A DNA stretch of 64,000 nucleotides from Zygaena filipendulae (Eukaryota; Arthropoda; Insecta; Lepidoptera; Zygaenidae). The notes beneath the pieces are model-generated. The model saw only the letters and a program-made list of their open reading frames with translations, ran no database searches and had not been told where the DNA came from. The position numbers and the translations under genes are program-made. This document shows, piece by piece, positions 34,301 to 43,998 of this stretch (the stretch's first letter is position 1; every line of letters starts with the position of its first letter). The stretch is from assembly GCA_907165275.2 (NCBI GenBank), contig OU015664.1, positions 3,992,001-4,056,000 on the forward strand, written 5' to 3'.

Positions 34301-34984
34301 AAACAAAAGTTACATAAAAGCCCCTCTGATAAAATTACTTTCTACTTATAAGCACTCTTGTCTGTGACCGGCATCTTAAACTATTTTCAGGGCTTTTATT
34401 CACTATGACCAACAACATTCCTAGCCCATAACGCGTGTCGCAAAAACAATCCCAAACGCTCCTGTAGGGCAATTAGGTATGTAATTTTTGTTGCTATCAT
34501 GTTTCAGTTTCAATCAGAAAATTAGCGATTTTTTTGATTAATTAATCACGTTTAGGCCACTTCAACTTTTGAAGTATGTTTATCCTGGTTGATTGCTAGA
34601 TATTGTAGATGTCAAAACGTGCATATTGTAATCGCAAAGCTGCCATATTTTTGATAGAAACCGAAAAATGATAGAAATAAAAGTTACATAATAGCCCCTC
34701 AGATACCCAAAATATTAGAAATTCTTATTCCGTATGCATAGGAAACGTAAATGTACTTTTTTGAAGTGAAACTTCTGAAGCACGAGGTAAAAACGTGAAT
34801 AAGGGCCCAGTTGTGATAAATTTCAATATTTCAGGAACCTCTGAAGTTCACGCCTTGTGCACAGAAAAAGAACGGCTGTTGGCACCTACCGTGCCTGAAA
34901 GAAGACGCTTCGCCCTTTGGACGAGTTCATGATTCTGTGCCAGACTTGACGAGTTGGCTGTGTTTAAGGCCAAAAAATTTATAA
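31396..34984 (+). CDS. PRORP: Protein-only RNase P catalytic subunit (PRORP/MRPP3)
   Basis: Metallonuclease that cleaves the 5' leader from mitochondrial pre-tRNAs; in animals it works with the MRPP1/MRPP2 methyltransferase-dehydrogenase pair. Exons 31871-32681, 32783-33166, 33821-34013 and 34835-34984 join in phase. They show a PPR-type helical N-domain (LEKALKVFHDIHLSGI-like repeats), a CxxC in 'GLCQCCKQKL', the NYN nuclease core 'YDIVLDALNV', 'LLLGRKHMLR', 'SQDDPYF', 'SKDLLRDHK', and the C-terminal 'CWHLPC...WLCL' that completes the zinc site. All four catalytic Asp are present. A first exon at 31396-31447 (MLTFFDIFGLKKLILKT) is inferred: it fits phase 1 and resembles a mitochondrial presequence, but its donor GTGATG is weak. 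With it the protein is 529 aa (human 583). Intron 2 holds a Helitron 24 bp before the acceptor. A 111-bp duplication copies the exon-2 acceptor region. Confidence 0.93.
31648..31924 (+). repeat. 111-bp perfect direct duplication spanning a splice acceptor
   Basis: 31648-31758 and 31814-31924 are identical, period 166, with 55 bp between. Each copy includes the acceptor TTAATTCCAG and the first 54 bases of the PRORP exon. The upstream copy leads into an in-frame TGA in the spacer, so only the downstream acceptor yields protein. Perfect identity points to a recent event or an assembly artefact. Confidence 0.9.
33488..33796 (+). mobile_element. Helitron-like element in PRORP intron 2
   Basis: Contains GTGTGGATGTTTG, ACTCAATCACGCAAAAACGG, GGCATGCACGTTGTCAGGGG and TTTATCCCGGAATTCCCGCGG, and ends GGACAGCTAG before T. 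A family B fragment (33637-33690) interrupts it, after which part of the terminal block is repeated. The PRORP exon 4 acceptor follows 24 bp downstream. Confidence 0.68.
34108..34700 (+). repeat. Pair of diverged inverted-repeat elements in the last PRORP intron
   Basis: Two direct copies, 34108-34327 and about 34464-34700. Each begins GTAGGGCAATTA.GTA and ends GTTACATAA.AGCCCCTC, so each has ends of about 25 bp that are imperfect inverted repeats (TGTAACTTTTGTTTC / GAAACAAAAGTTACA in the first). The shared middle includes TTTCAGTTTCAATCAGAAA and TTGAAGTATGTTTAT. Looks like a MITE family; class unknown. Confidence 0.65.
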
Positions 34985-35318
34985 CAGTAAATTAGATGAA
35001 AATTATTATATACGTAAGAATAATAACTACTGTTTTATTTATATCGGCGGAACAAACAAACAAACACACAAACTCACGTTCGCATTTATACGTATAATCT
35101 CTGTTGATTAAATTGATTTCCTTGTAAAAAGGTTTTAGTGTCGCGACGGCCAATACATGACCGACCTGAAATGTTTTTTTTTAATGTGTTTTTTGCGAGA
35201 TAATATTGGTGTTTGAAGTTTTTGTGTCATGGCACTTGAAAGTTGAAACTGACTATCGATTCGACCGATCATCTTCTTGTTTTGTTCTTTAAATTATTGT
35301 GTTTATTTAACGTCCGGG
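34985..35318. other. Short tail-to-head intergenic gap
   Basis: Separates the PRORP stop codon from the next gene's ATG by 334 bases. It contains a small Helitron-like fragment near 35050-35095 (AAACTCACGTTCGCATTTATA). No canonical AATAAA was seen just after PRORP. The promoter of the downstream gene should lie here or within the PRORP 3' part. Confidence 0.45.
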
Positions 35319-38300
35319 ATGCCGAAAGCAGGAAAATCTTTAAAGACTGATCCCAAAGTGGATCCCAAGTCAACTCGATCAAAGTCAAATCTAGCTGCAA
35401 AGTCAGAATCTAATGTGAAAATTGTGAAAAATGTTAATTCCGGTAGGTAAAAAAATCCTTCAATAAGATTCATTAATGATTTTCGGTAGATATATCTCTT
35501 ACTTATAATATCATTGTTAGTAGGTACTTAGGTAGGTCTACCTACTTATTAGTTTGGTAGACTGAGGGTAGACATTCGTAAAGTAGTCGAATTTAGAAGA
35601 ACACAGGTTCACGACGTCTGCTTAATGGACCGACGACCGTGAAGATCTTGAGAATTAGCTGGTGTATTAGGAAACAATAAATCCGTACCATAGTATTATA
35701 TTATCTGTGTCCGTACTGATATTAAAAATGCGAAAGTAACTGGCTGTCTATCTGTTACCTTTTCACGCCTTTACTGCTCAACCGATCATTTATTTAACAA
35801 TTACCTAATGCACCCAAGGTCAACATAAAAAGAAATGGTATAAAAGTCCTACCTAATCATTATTAACTAAAGTCATGCTTATTCCATAAGTGGAATTCTT
35901 TCAGCAGACCCGCGGCAGGAGAATGGATTGGAATTAGTGTCCCTCAATTTAATATGGCTTAAGGGCTATGACTGAGGGTACTTTTATCCCGAAAATTCCG
36001 GGCGGGTGAAATCGCGGTGAACAGCTAGAAAAATAAAAAAATTATACCTACACTAAATAAGAGTAGCCCTGGCTCGGTCGGATAGTGATTGGATTATAAG
36101 ATAAAAATAACACTGCTATAGGAGAAATGCCGCAAAAAATACCATCACGCATGCGGCGCAACATGGAGCGAGTGGAAATGCTCGCGCGGCCGACCGCGCG
36201 GCGTCTGCGCTCGCTATGGGACGAGAAGTGCGCCATCTTGCCGCCCGACCGACGGGACAAGATCAAGAGTGCGCTGGAAGAGGATTACTTTCTTAGTCCC
36301 GAGTGAGATAGTTGTGTCAAAGAAGTAAAAAGTACAAAGATATACTGTTGGGCCTCCAGTGGGGTAATTCCCAGTTGTCCCCACTCTGGCGACGAATGGA
36401 TAATTTTATTTGTGAATATACCTACTGTTATAAAATATCCATTTGTAACCGGTGACGGGGAAAACTAAGAATGACCCTCAGAGGGTATAGTGGACTGGGT
36501 CCAGAACTCGAGAATCAGTGGGCCAGAACAGTTCTGTGCGCGTTTGATCCGCCGGTCGGGACTCCGAGAGGTCGAGAGGTGGTATACCTTTTCTATTTCA
36601 TCTACTGACTGATAATGATGATGACGTTTAGTAATTTAGATATAGGTAATTGTACTTTGGTAGGTATTAGCTATGTAAGGTGTTTGATTAATTACCTACC
36701 TAATTACCTTCATCAGCTTAGGTATTCATGCAGAACGGCGATAGGTAGGTATTGAAATAAATGGTCTTTTCTACCGACTATCATAGGCAAACGGAACAAT
36801 ATTTCCAAGCCCTGAACGAGTCTTCTAAGCGGTGGTCAGGTCCCGGTGGCATGAACGGTCGCAAGGAGCAAGTGGAGAAGTCACGTGAACTACGGCAGCG
36901 GCAGAAGTGGCTTGTCAACTTTAGCGCTCAGGTTTTTTGGTTTGACTAATACCCATACCTACATTACATATGATGCAAAAAAATTGCTTTAAGTGGGGAA
37001 GCTGCACTAAACTCAAAGCACAGCGGTAGGACGGGAATCGCTGGCAGCCCCTGAGCTCTGCGAGCTGTTGTTTTCATAGCTGTTATCTATATAAGCGTGT
37101 GAAATTAGGTAGGTATCTATACTTACCTATAAGAATTTCCACATGTGTAGGTAGATATAGGTGGGTAACTTTTTCGAAAAATGTAAAACAAATTCGTTAC
37201 TGACCCAGCTGAACCTTCATTCATTCTATTAGTCTATGAAGAAATCAATGACACTATAATAGATATAAGAACAAGAAATGAACGTTACGTTAATTACCTA
37301 TATCGTCTCTAGGTATAATTATGATCTACTTGCTCCATCATACCTAACTGTTGAGTTTTGAATGCAGGTCGCGTACCGTTTATGCGATTACATAGCAAAG
37401 GGGCAGAAGGAGATGTTGGTGTCCAATCGGCTGCGAAGCATTGCCGACGTGGTCCTGGAGAGGGTCGCGGAAATACTAGGTTGGTATCTAATTCGGAAAT
37501 GCGTCACGTAGCTAGAGTTTGTCTAAGCTAAAATGACTTGCCCCTCCATCGGGTGTAGGTACGTACCTATATGCACAACCGTTAAAAATTAAAATATCGA
37601 TACGACACATTCCTCAGTTGCCGCATAGTGTCGCCGCACTCACACTACTAAAGAGATTATCAGTAGGTACCTACATATGATCTCGCACATCTAAAACTGC
37701 TAAGTAGTGGGGCGCGTCATTTTAGATTAGACAAGCTCTACCTACCTATTGACTAGTTGTTAAAAAAAAACATTTTTGAAATGAAATCGAAGCACCTCGT
37801 ATAGCGAAATTGCCGCTTTCCTTTCACTGGAGCAGTCCTTTAGCCTTATTGAGCTTTATGGTAAAAAATATATTAAAACCGAAAAATCAATACAAATAGG
37901 TAAGTATCTCTGTCTCTCTGTTATCGATCGATCGATCATCATTAAAGCAAGGGTAGATACCTAATTTTTAACCCGAAATTACCGTGGGAACTCCGAAATC
38001 ACGCGAAACCTCCGGGGGACCAGCCAGTTCTAATAAATAAATGCCAAACAGGCACTTAAATATTTGTATTGATACAGAGATAGGTATCTACTTTAAAGAT
38101 ATAAATAAGTACCTATTATATAGTAGCAGTAATCCAACCGTTTCTAAGGCTTTGAATTATTACAATCGGCAGATGATTTACACGCGAATTACCGCGTGTG
38201 GTAATCTGCCGTCACAGATGTTATGGTATATTATGGAGCGAGGTAGTTAAACAAAGTGCCCGCTAAACGAGCCATAACAAAAGCCATTTCTTCGCTAAAC

Positions 38301-39752
38301 ACGAAACTGCAACGGACTTTTCAAATAGGTAGGTAAGGGAGGGATGTTGACGACTTTTGAAAATCAAAATTCGAATTAGTCCGTCAATTAGAAAAAAAAC
38401 AACAATAGACATGTATTTTTTGCTTTTTCAAATAAATGAAAATATACACAGATAAGGCGCATTTGTAGTGTAGGGTGGGGGGCTTGTGACGTCACTAACC
38501 GCATCAGCCGCCATACAAACTACACCGGTTAGTGACGTCACTGACGTCAAGCGAAATTTCAACTCAATGTACATATCGCCGTTATTTTTTAATTACGTAA
38601 AAAAAGAAAAAAAAACGTGTTCAATATTTTTGAACTAAAAAAAAATTTAGTCAACATAACCCCGGGCTACGCATATACATATATGTATAAGGTAAGAATA
38701 TAGCGTCACTAAAACCACTGTCGATGTCGCTCGTAATGCAGATTATATATTACTATAGCTGTCTCCCGCGATGTCATCCGCGGTAATTTCGGAGTTCCCG
38801 CGGGAATTGCGGGGAAAAAGTTCTTTGTACCCCTGACAGTAGTTTACGGTGATAAGCAGTTCCGCGCATTAATTCCGGAGTCCCCGCAGGAATTCCGGGA
38901 TAAAAACTATCCTATCTTTTAAGTTGGACCATAATATTATAAATGGTTACAAAATTTTATCAAAATCCGTTCAGTAGTTTCGGAGTCCATCGCGGACAAA
39001 CAACGTGACACGTGATTTATATATATTAGAATAAGATGTATTAGCTGTGCCCCGCGGTTTCACTCGCGAGAGTTTTTGAATTTTTGCAGGAACTCTTAAA
39101 ATAAAAGTAGCCTCCTTATAAGTTACTCCTTATAACATCAGCTATATGTCAGTGAAAGATCTGTTAAATCAGTCCAGCTGTTTCCGAGTTTAGTCGGAAT
39201 AAACAGACAAAAATTTAGAAAAAATGTCTTTTTATCTAAGTATCTACCGTGTATATGTATACCTTCATGTGCATTTAGTGAAAAGCTGTTTGGAATTACA
39301 AACAGACACTTCAACTTTGTTTAGATAAATATAGTAAGTATCTATAGATAATTAGATAACAATAAGATTGCAAAATTACTATTTTATCGTTCGTCGCCTT
39401 AATTTTATGATCATCGCGAAATTTCGTAAGTGGCACACAAAAGGAAATGGAGTACCTATCATTCAGAAAAAAGTACCTACTGTTCCTGAGGGATAGAAAA
39501 TATATCGATATGATATGCTTAAAAACAAAGAGTATAGGTAAATACGACCTTTAACCGGTGTTGGCAGGTGAGCCGAAGCCGTCGCGTTCGCACCCCGGGC
39601 GGCTGGCCCGCTTCATGGTCGCCATTTCGGACCGCATCGCTGTGTGGATCGAGAACGCGGTGTACCGAGCCGACGCGATGGAGCCGCGCGACTCCGCCCG
39701 CTCCATCGACGAGCATATGCGGCTCGACGCCGAAAAGCCGCTGGGGATCTAA
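35319..39752 (+). CDS. Unrecognised 248-aa protein, five exons
   Basis: Not recognised. Exons 35319-35442, 36122-36302, 36787-36931, 37368-37479 and 39568-39752 have GT-AG borders and total 747 nt, exactly 249 codons with stop; every junction phase closes, which strongly supports a real gene. The N-terminus (about 42 aa) is Lys/Ser-rich and low complexity (MPKAGKSLKTDPKVDPKSTR). The rest is compact, charged and probably alpha-helical: 'MRRNMERVEMLARPTARRLRSL', 'WDEKCAILPPDRRDKIKSAL', 'SKRWSGPGGMNGRKEQVEKS', 'NFSAQVAYRLCDYIAKGQKE', 'LVSNRLRSIADVVLERVAEIL' and 'RFMVAISDRIAVWIENAVYR'. No signal peptide or membrane segment. Exons 2 and 5 are markedly GC-richer than the introns. It starts 334 bp after PRORP, and introns 1, 4 hold transposons. 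Intracellular by composition; no function proposed. Confidence 0.85.
35719..36028 (+). mobile_element. Helitron-like element in intron 1 of the 248-aa gene
   Basis: Starts near TATTAAAAATGCGAAAGT, has TTTTCACGCCTTTACTGCTC, is interrupted around 35790-35930, and resumes with ACTTTTATCCCGAAAATTCC and GGGTGAAATCGCGG, ending GAACAGCTAG. Confidence 0.6.
38341..38662. mobile_element. MITE with CRE-like palindromes, copy 1
   Basis: Ends GGGATGTTGAC and GTCAACATAACCC. It shares its body with 46690-47015 and 49369-49690 (AATCAAAATTC.AATTAG.CCGTC; CAATAGACA.GTATTTTTTGC; GAAATTTCAACTCAAT). It contains TGACGTCA at 38487, 38533 and 38542. Lies in intron 4 of the 248-aa gene. Confidence 0.7.
38753..39030 (-). 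mobile_element. Helitron-like element, TCTAATATAT subfamily
   Basis: Same subfamily as 12842-13295: the far end ACACGTGATTTATATATATTAGA is identical. The CTAG end has become CTATAG. A partial duplicate of the GGAGTTCCCGC block lies inside. A different Helitron-like fragment follows at 39045-39240. Confidence 0.68.
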
Positions 39753-40912
39753 CAGCCTGCTCCAGTGAGACAATGTTGACTGTTGATAGAGATGGCACAT
39801 GGTATGAACGATGGCAGAGATAGAAGGGGCATCAACTCCGTTCAGTAGGTAAAACAACAGCGATGATAGCTCAGTGGTTGGTGTAAGTCGGTGAAGGAAA
39901 ACATCGTGAGGAAACCATAGCATGGCGGTAGGGCGCTCTCTAGTGCCCGGCTGGCTAGCTACCACCTTCAAGTTGCAAATCTGTCGCCAAGCACCTAACG
40001 GTGTGTTCCAGCAGCCCCACTTGAAAGCCAGTTCCCATCCCCATTCCAGGTCGGCAACGCACCTGCATCCTGCTGCCTGCAAGGGCCGTCTGTGCGTGCA
40101 GTAGCAGAGGCAGAATAATGAGGAGCTAGACGTTACAGATTTATTCGTGAACAGCTATTACTACTTAAAAAAAATATTATTTAAGAAATTATTACGCGCT
40201 CAAAAAAATTCAAACAGCATCCGCTCGCAACGGCGCGTACCCGATAGTTCGTGCCATTTTATTAGATTGTATCACAAGGTATTAAAATTGTATTTTTAGG
40301 GCGAGGGCGTTATTTTGAATCCAGACCGGAGTGAAGGATTCTTATATAGAATCCTGAACGGAGAGAGGGATTCAAAGGAAATCGCCAGAGGAAAAAATAA
40401 TTTTAATGCCAAGTGGTACACTCTACTTTTCATCCCCCTCTATGAGAAAATGAAACAAGAAATCGCTGTAATATATTTATTTGTTATTAAATATAATACA
40501 AACCTAAATATTTATTGCGTCCATTTTCACAGATTCCGGTGTTAATATTGTGACCTCTTCACTACGTCTTGACGAATACATTTTGTGAAATCAATAATAA
40601 TGATAATAATAATAAACATACACAGCACATCAGTTGCGACCTTTTTCTTTTTTTTGTTTGAGGCGCGAGTCTCGCCGGCCAGTACTTTACTCATACAATA
40701 TGTGCAGTATTTGACGTTCGACCTCCTTTGTCGTCTCTGGCGATAGACAAGTTTCATATTCCAAATTCAGAACTCATTATTACCCGCTGTTTAGCGGGTT
40801 AAAATGGATTTCAGTACAACTTTTAGTCGCACTTATTGAAGGGAACCTAAACGTACTACTTTAGGTGCACTTATATGCGAATAAAACGTCAGTTTTTGAA
40901 TAGATGGGATGA
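39753..40912. other. 3' flank of the 248-aa gene with a SINE-like fragment
   Basis: At 39862-39925 the words GATAGCTCAGTGGTTGGTGT and GGAAAACATCGTGAGGAAACC resemble a tRNA-derived SINE body (A-box-like start), but the rest is absent. A GC-rich stretch follows to about 40110. A small palindrome AGGATTCTTATATAGAATCCT lies at 40336-40356. No gene supported. Confidence 0.45.
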
Positions 40913-41524
40913 AATAGTACATTGTTATCCTAGGGGTGAAAGTAACTTATTTAGTCCCGAGACGGGATTTGGCGCCCGAGCGTAGCGAGGGCTCCAATAG
41001 ATCGAGGGACTAAATAAGTCTTTCTCCCGAGGATAACACTGTGCTTTTCATTACGAATGCAAGGAAAGTCAAAATAAAAATAGGAATTAGCGAAAGAAAA
41101 AATGAGTGAAGATCGGATAGTCGCTTGACACTTTCCCACCTATTTCTTTTTCTTTGGCCGACTAGCTATTCAGCCAGTATTTTTTATTTACATTGTGGCG
41201 ACCTAAAAAAATATTATCTTTAATTATTAAGTATTTACTAAAGAAAATAAAAAAATATAAATAGGAATCAGCTTAAGAAAAAGTGAGTGGATTTTATTTT
41301 AATTAATACCTACTTAAACTTTACGTTATTTCAATTTTACATCGCGCTGGCTGTATAGAAAGTTGAAACATGGTTCAATAGAAATGTGAAAATAGACCTA
41401 GTTTTTTTTTTATAATTTGACAGTTGTCAGTTGAAAGCGATTCTCCCTAGGGCTGAAAAGGGTTACTTTCAACCCGCTTCTCAGGCAACTTCAGACCTAC
41501 TTTCCGAGTATGAGTAATGAAAAA
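40913..41524 (+). repeat. Dispersed repeat family A, long copy
   Basis: From AATAGTACATTGTTATCC to CCGAGTATGAGTAATGAAAA, about 612 bp. It contains the palindromic GGCGCCCGAGCGTAGCGAGG segment and the CTCCCTAGGGCTGAAAAGGG segment. It is in inverted orientation to the copy at 42997-43609, with high identity. Confidence 0.8.
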
Positions 41525-42996
41525 GTACTTTGTGTGCGGCCCTAGTTCTAATTAACGGGTCGCGCGCCGCTTTATGCAGGGTTAGGGGGTGGAGCTTATC
41601 GCTACGCTACGCTCCGCTCGTAGCACTCGTGGCGCGCGTAGACCCGTAGCAGTGGCTTGCCGCCGCCGCCGCCGCGCCGCCTGCATCGCTTCTGTGCTAA
41701 ACGTTTAACCGCAAAATAAAGTTGGTTTTTTAAAGAAAATTAAAGAATTTCAAAGACAAACATCGAGTTATCAATACGTTGATATTTGCTGATACAATAT
41801 AGGTATATAATAATAAATATTGACTGACTATACGATATTGACTTAAGTTATTATAGAATATTATATTATAAAACACTTAAAAAAATATAATAATATTATC
41901 ACCAAGTTTTAAGTTCATAGGTCAACAGGAAGTTGAAAAATATTTCGGTACAAAATGTTGTAAAAAAAACTGACTTTGGCGGCTTCTCATTGCTTTCCGG
42001 TTTTTTTTTAAAGTACCTACCTACATTACTCAATGTGCTCTATTCAACGATACCCATCTCGATTCGGTAGATAAACAAAAAATATTTGCGCCCCCTTTTG
42101 CTGTATGGGAGCCCTTTAAAAATCTTTAAAAATATACGTCGAGATTAAAAAAGGATATGCAATGATACAATATTGCATCAGGACAACAAAGGCTTTAAAA
42201 ATAACACGAACTTGCAGGATACGTATTTACCTACCTGTACGAGTCTCATAGTTAGGTACTAATTACTCACTTTACTAGTTTACAAAGTGAACTTGTTGTA
42301 TGACTAAATAATGAGAGTTTGAAATGTGGGCGACATTCAATACAATAAGAGGTGACCTTATTATACTTAGTTGGTAGGTACCTAATGAATCCATAAATCT
42401 TCTTATAGAATAGGTTAGATATCTTGTAAAAAAAAGTTGTTATGACAGTATAGGTACAGGAATTCCAGTAAAATTACAACTTCTTAGGTAGAGTAAGAAG
42501 TCATATAAGGTTACAAATTAGGTATAGCCGAAGAGAATTCGTCGTAGGTAATTTAGAGCATCCCAATCTTTAGTACTTTAATTAGAAACCTCAAATCCGA
42601 TTTAAAAGACATTTTTTTATTTATAAGCGGTAGAAAATCTGAGCTGAAAATAAATATGCTAACAAGAAAAACACAGCTGATAAAATCAATAATAATGAGA
42701 AAAACAGTTACTAATTTGAACTAATTTATCAAGATTTTCTTGAATTACAATTTCATGAAGTTTTACGAACTTTGTTCCTACCTACTTCCAAACGAATTTT
42801 TAAAAGGTCTATCAAACCAGAAGGCTTTAAACACCTATATTGCCCTACAGGATTGACGATAACTTAATAAAATACTAGTTGTGTCCACGGTTTCACCCGC
42901 GTTAATTTCAGAGTTCCCGGGGGAATTCCGGGATAAAAAGTACCTTCCCTATGTGTTAATCTGATGTATAAATAAGCTATATTATTGTAAAATTTC
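41525..42996. other. Spacer between inverted family A copies
   Basis: The first 180 bp (41560-41705) are strikingly GC- and CpG-rich (GGGTCGCGCGCCGC, GCCGCCGCCGCCGCGCCGC) and then drop to ordinary AT-rich DNA. A Helitron-like fragment is at 42876-42950 (GGTTTCACCCGCGTTAATTT). No gene supported; whether the GC-rich patch is a regulatory island cannot be told. Confidence 0.45.
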
Positions 42997-43609
42997 ATTT
43001 TCATTACTCATACTCGGAAAGTAGGTCAGAAGTTGCCTGAGAAGCGGGTTGAAAGTAACCCTTTTCAGCCCTAGGGAGAATCGCTTTCAACTGACAACTG
43101 TCAAATTATTAAAAAAAAACTAGGTCTATTTTCACATTTCTATTGAACCATGTTTCAACTTTCTATACAGCCAGCGCGATGTAAAATTGAAATAACGTAA
43201 AGTTTAAGTAGGTATTAATTAAAATAAAATTCACTCACTTTTTCTTAAGCTAATTCCTATTTATATTTTTTTATTTTCTTTAATTAATACTTAATAATTA
43301 AAGAAAATATTTTTTTTAGGTCGCCACAATGTAAATAAAAAATACTGGCTGAATAGCTAGCCGGCCAAAGAAAAAGAAATAGGTGGGAAAGTGTCAAGCG
43401 ACTATCCGATCTTCACTCATTTTTTCTTTAGCTAATTCCTATTTTTATTTTGACTTTCCTTGCATTCGTAATGAAAAGCACAGTGTTACCCTCGGGAGAA
43501 AGACTTATTTAGTCCCTCGATCTATTGGCGCCCTCGCTACGCTCGGGCGCCAAACCCCGTCTCGGCACTAAATAAGTTACTTTCACCCCTAGGATAACAA
43601 TGTACTATT
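42997..43609 (-). repeat. Dispersed repeat family A, inverted long copy
   Basis: Reverse complement of 40913-41524 with few differences, from TTTTCATTACTCATACTCGG to GGATAACAATGTACTATT. Short open frames in the two copies mirror each other and are not genes. Confidence 0.8.
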
Positions 43610-43618
43610 AAATCCATC

Positions 43619-43711
43619 CAGTACTTTTTTGCGTGAAAGAGTAAAAAACATCCATCCATCCATCCATACATAGGTACTTACAAACTTTCGCGTTTATAAT
43701 ATTAGTAGGAT
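43619..43711 (-). repeat. Helitron-like fragment with CATC microsatellite
   Basis: Ends TTTATAATATTAGTAGGA as in other copies. It retains only the TC-end part and a (CATC)n run near 43648-43664. Confidence 0.6.
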
Positions 43712-43893
43712 ATAGTGATTTCTATTACAAAGTTGCATTAATAAATCACCTACATTCAACTGCTGTTATCGCCTACGATTATTTTCCTAAGACACGAGAA
43801 TTTTCATTAAGCATTCAAATAAAACCTATCTTGACCTTTACTGCCTAGGCTACTTGTAGGGATATCAATAGTGTTGACGACCTTCTAAGGCCC

Positions 43894-43900
43894 TATATAT
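43894..43900 (+). promoter_or_regulatory. Candidate TATA box of the 76-aa secreted peptide gene
   Basis: TATATAT in the context GGCCCTATATATGCGACAG lies 105 bp before the ATG. A start about 30 bp downstream would leave a short leader, typical of highly expressed cuticle-type genes. Position-based inference. Confidence 0.45.
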
Positions 43901-43998
43901 GCGACAGTTTATCTTAGGAAAACATAGTTTGCACTCGGAAGGCTTCTGAGCAGTTCTAGTGAGATCTAGGTATACCCTACAACCACCCCCACATCAAA

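Noticed and set aside
39862..39925. tRNA gene (TAGCTCAGTGG A-box word)
   Set aside because: No cloverleaf and no B-box in position; the sequence matches a SINE-like body fragment.
39519..40082. 187-codon minus-strand frame
   Set aside because: Overlaps the last exon of the 248-aa gene in antisense and runs on into repeat-like DNA; no splice or family support.
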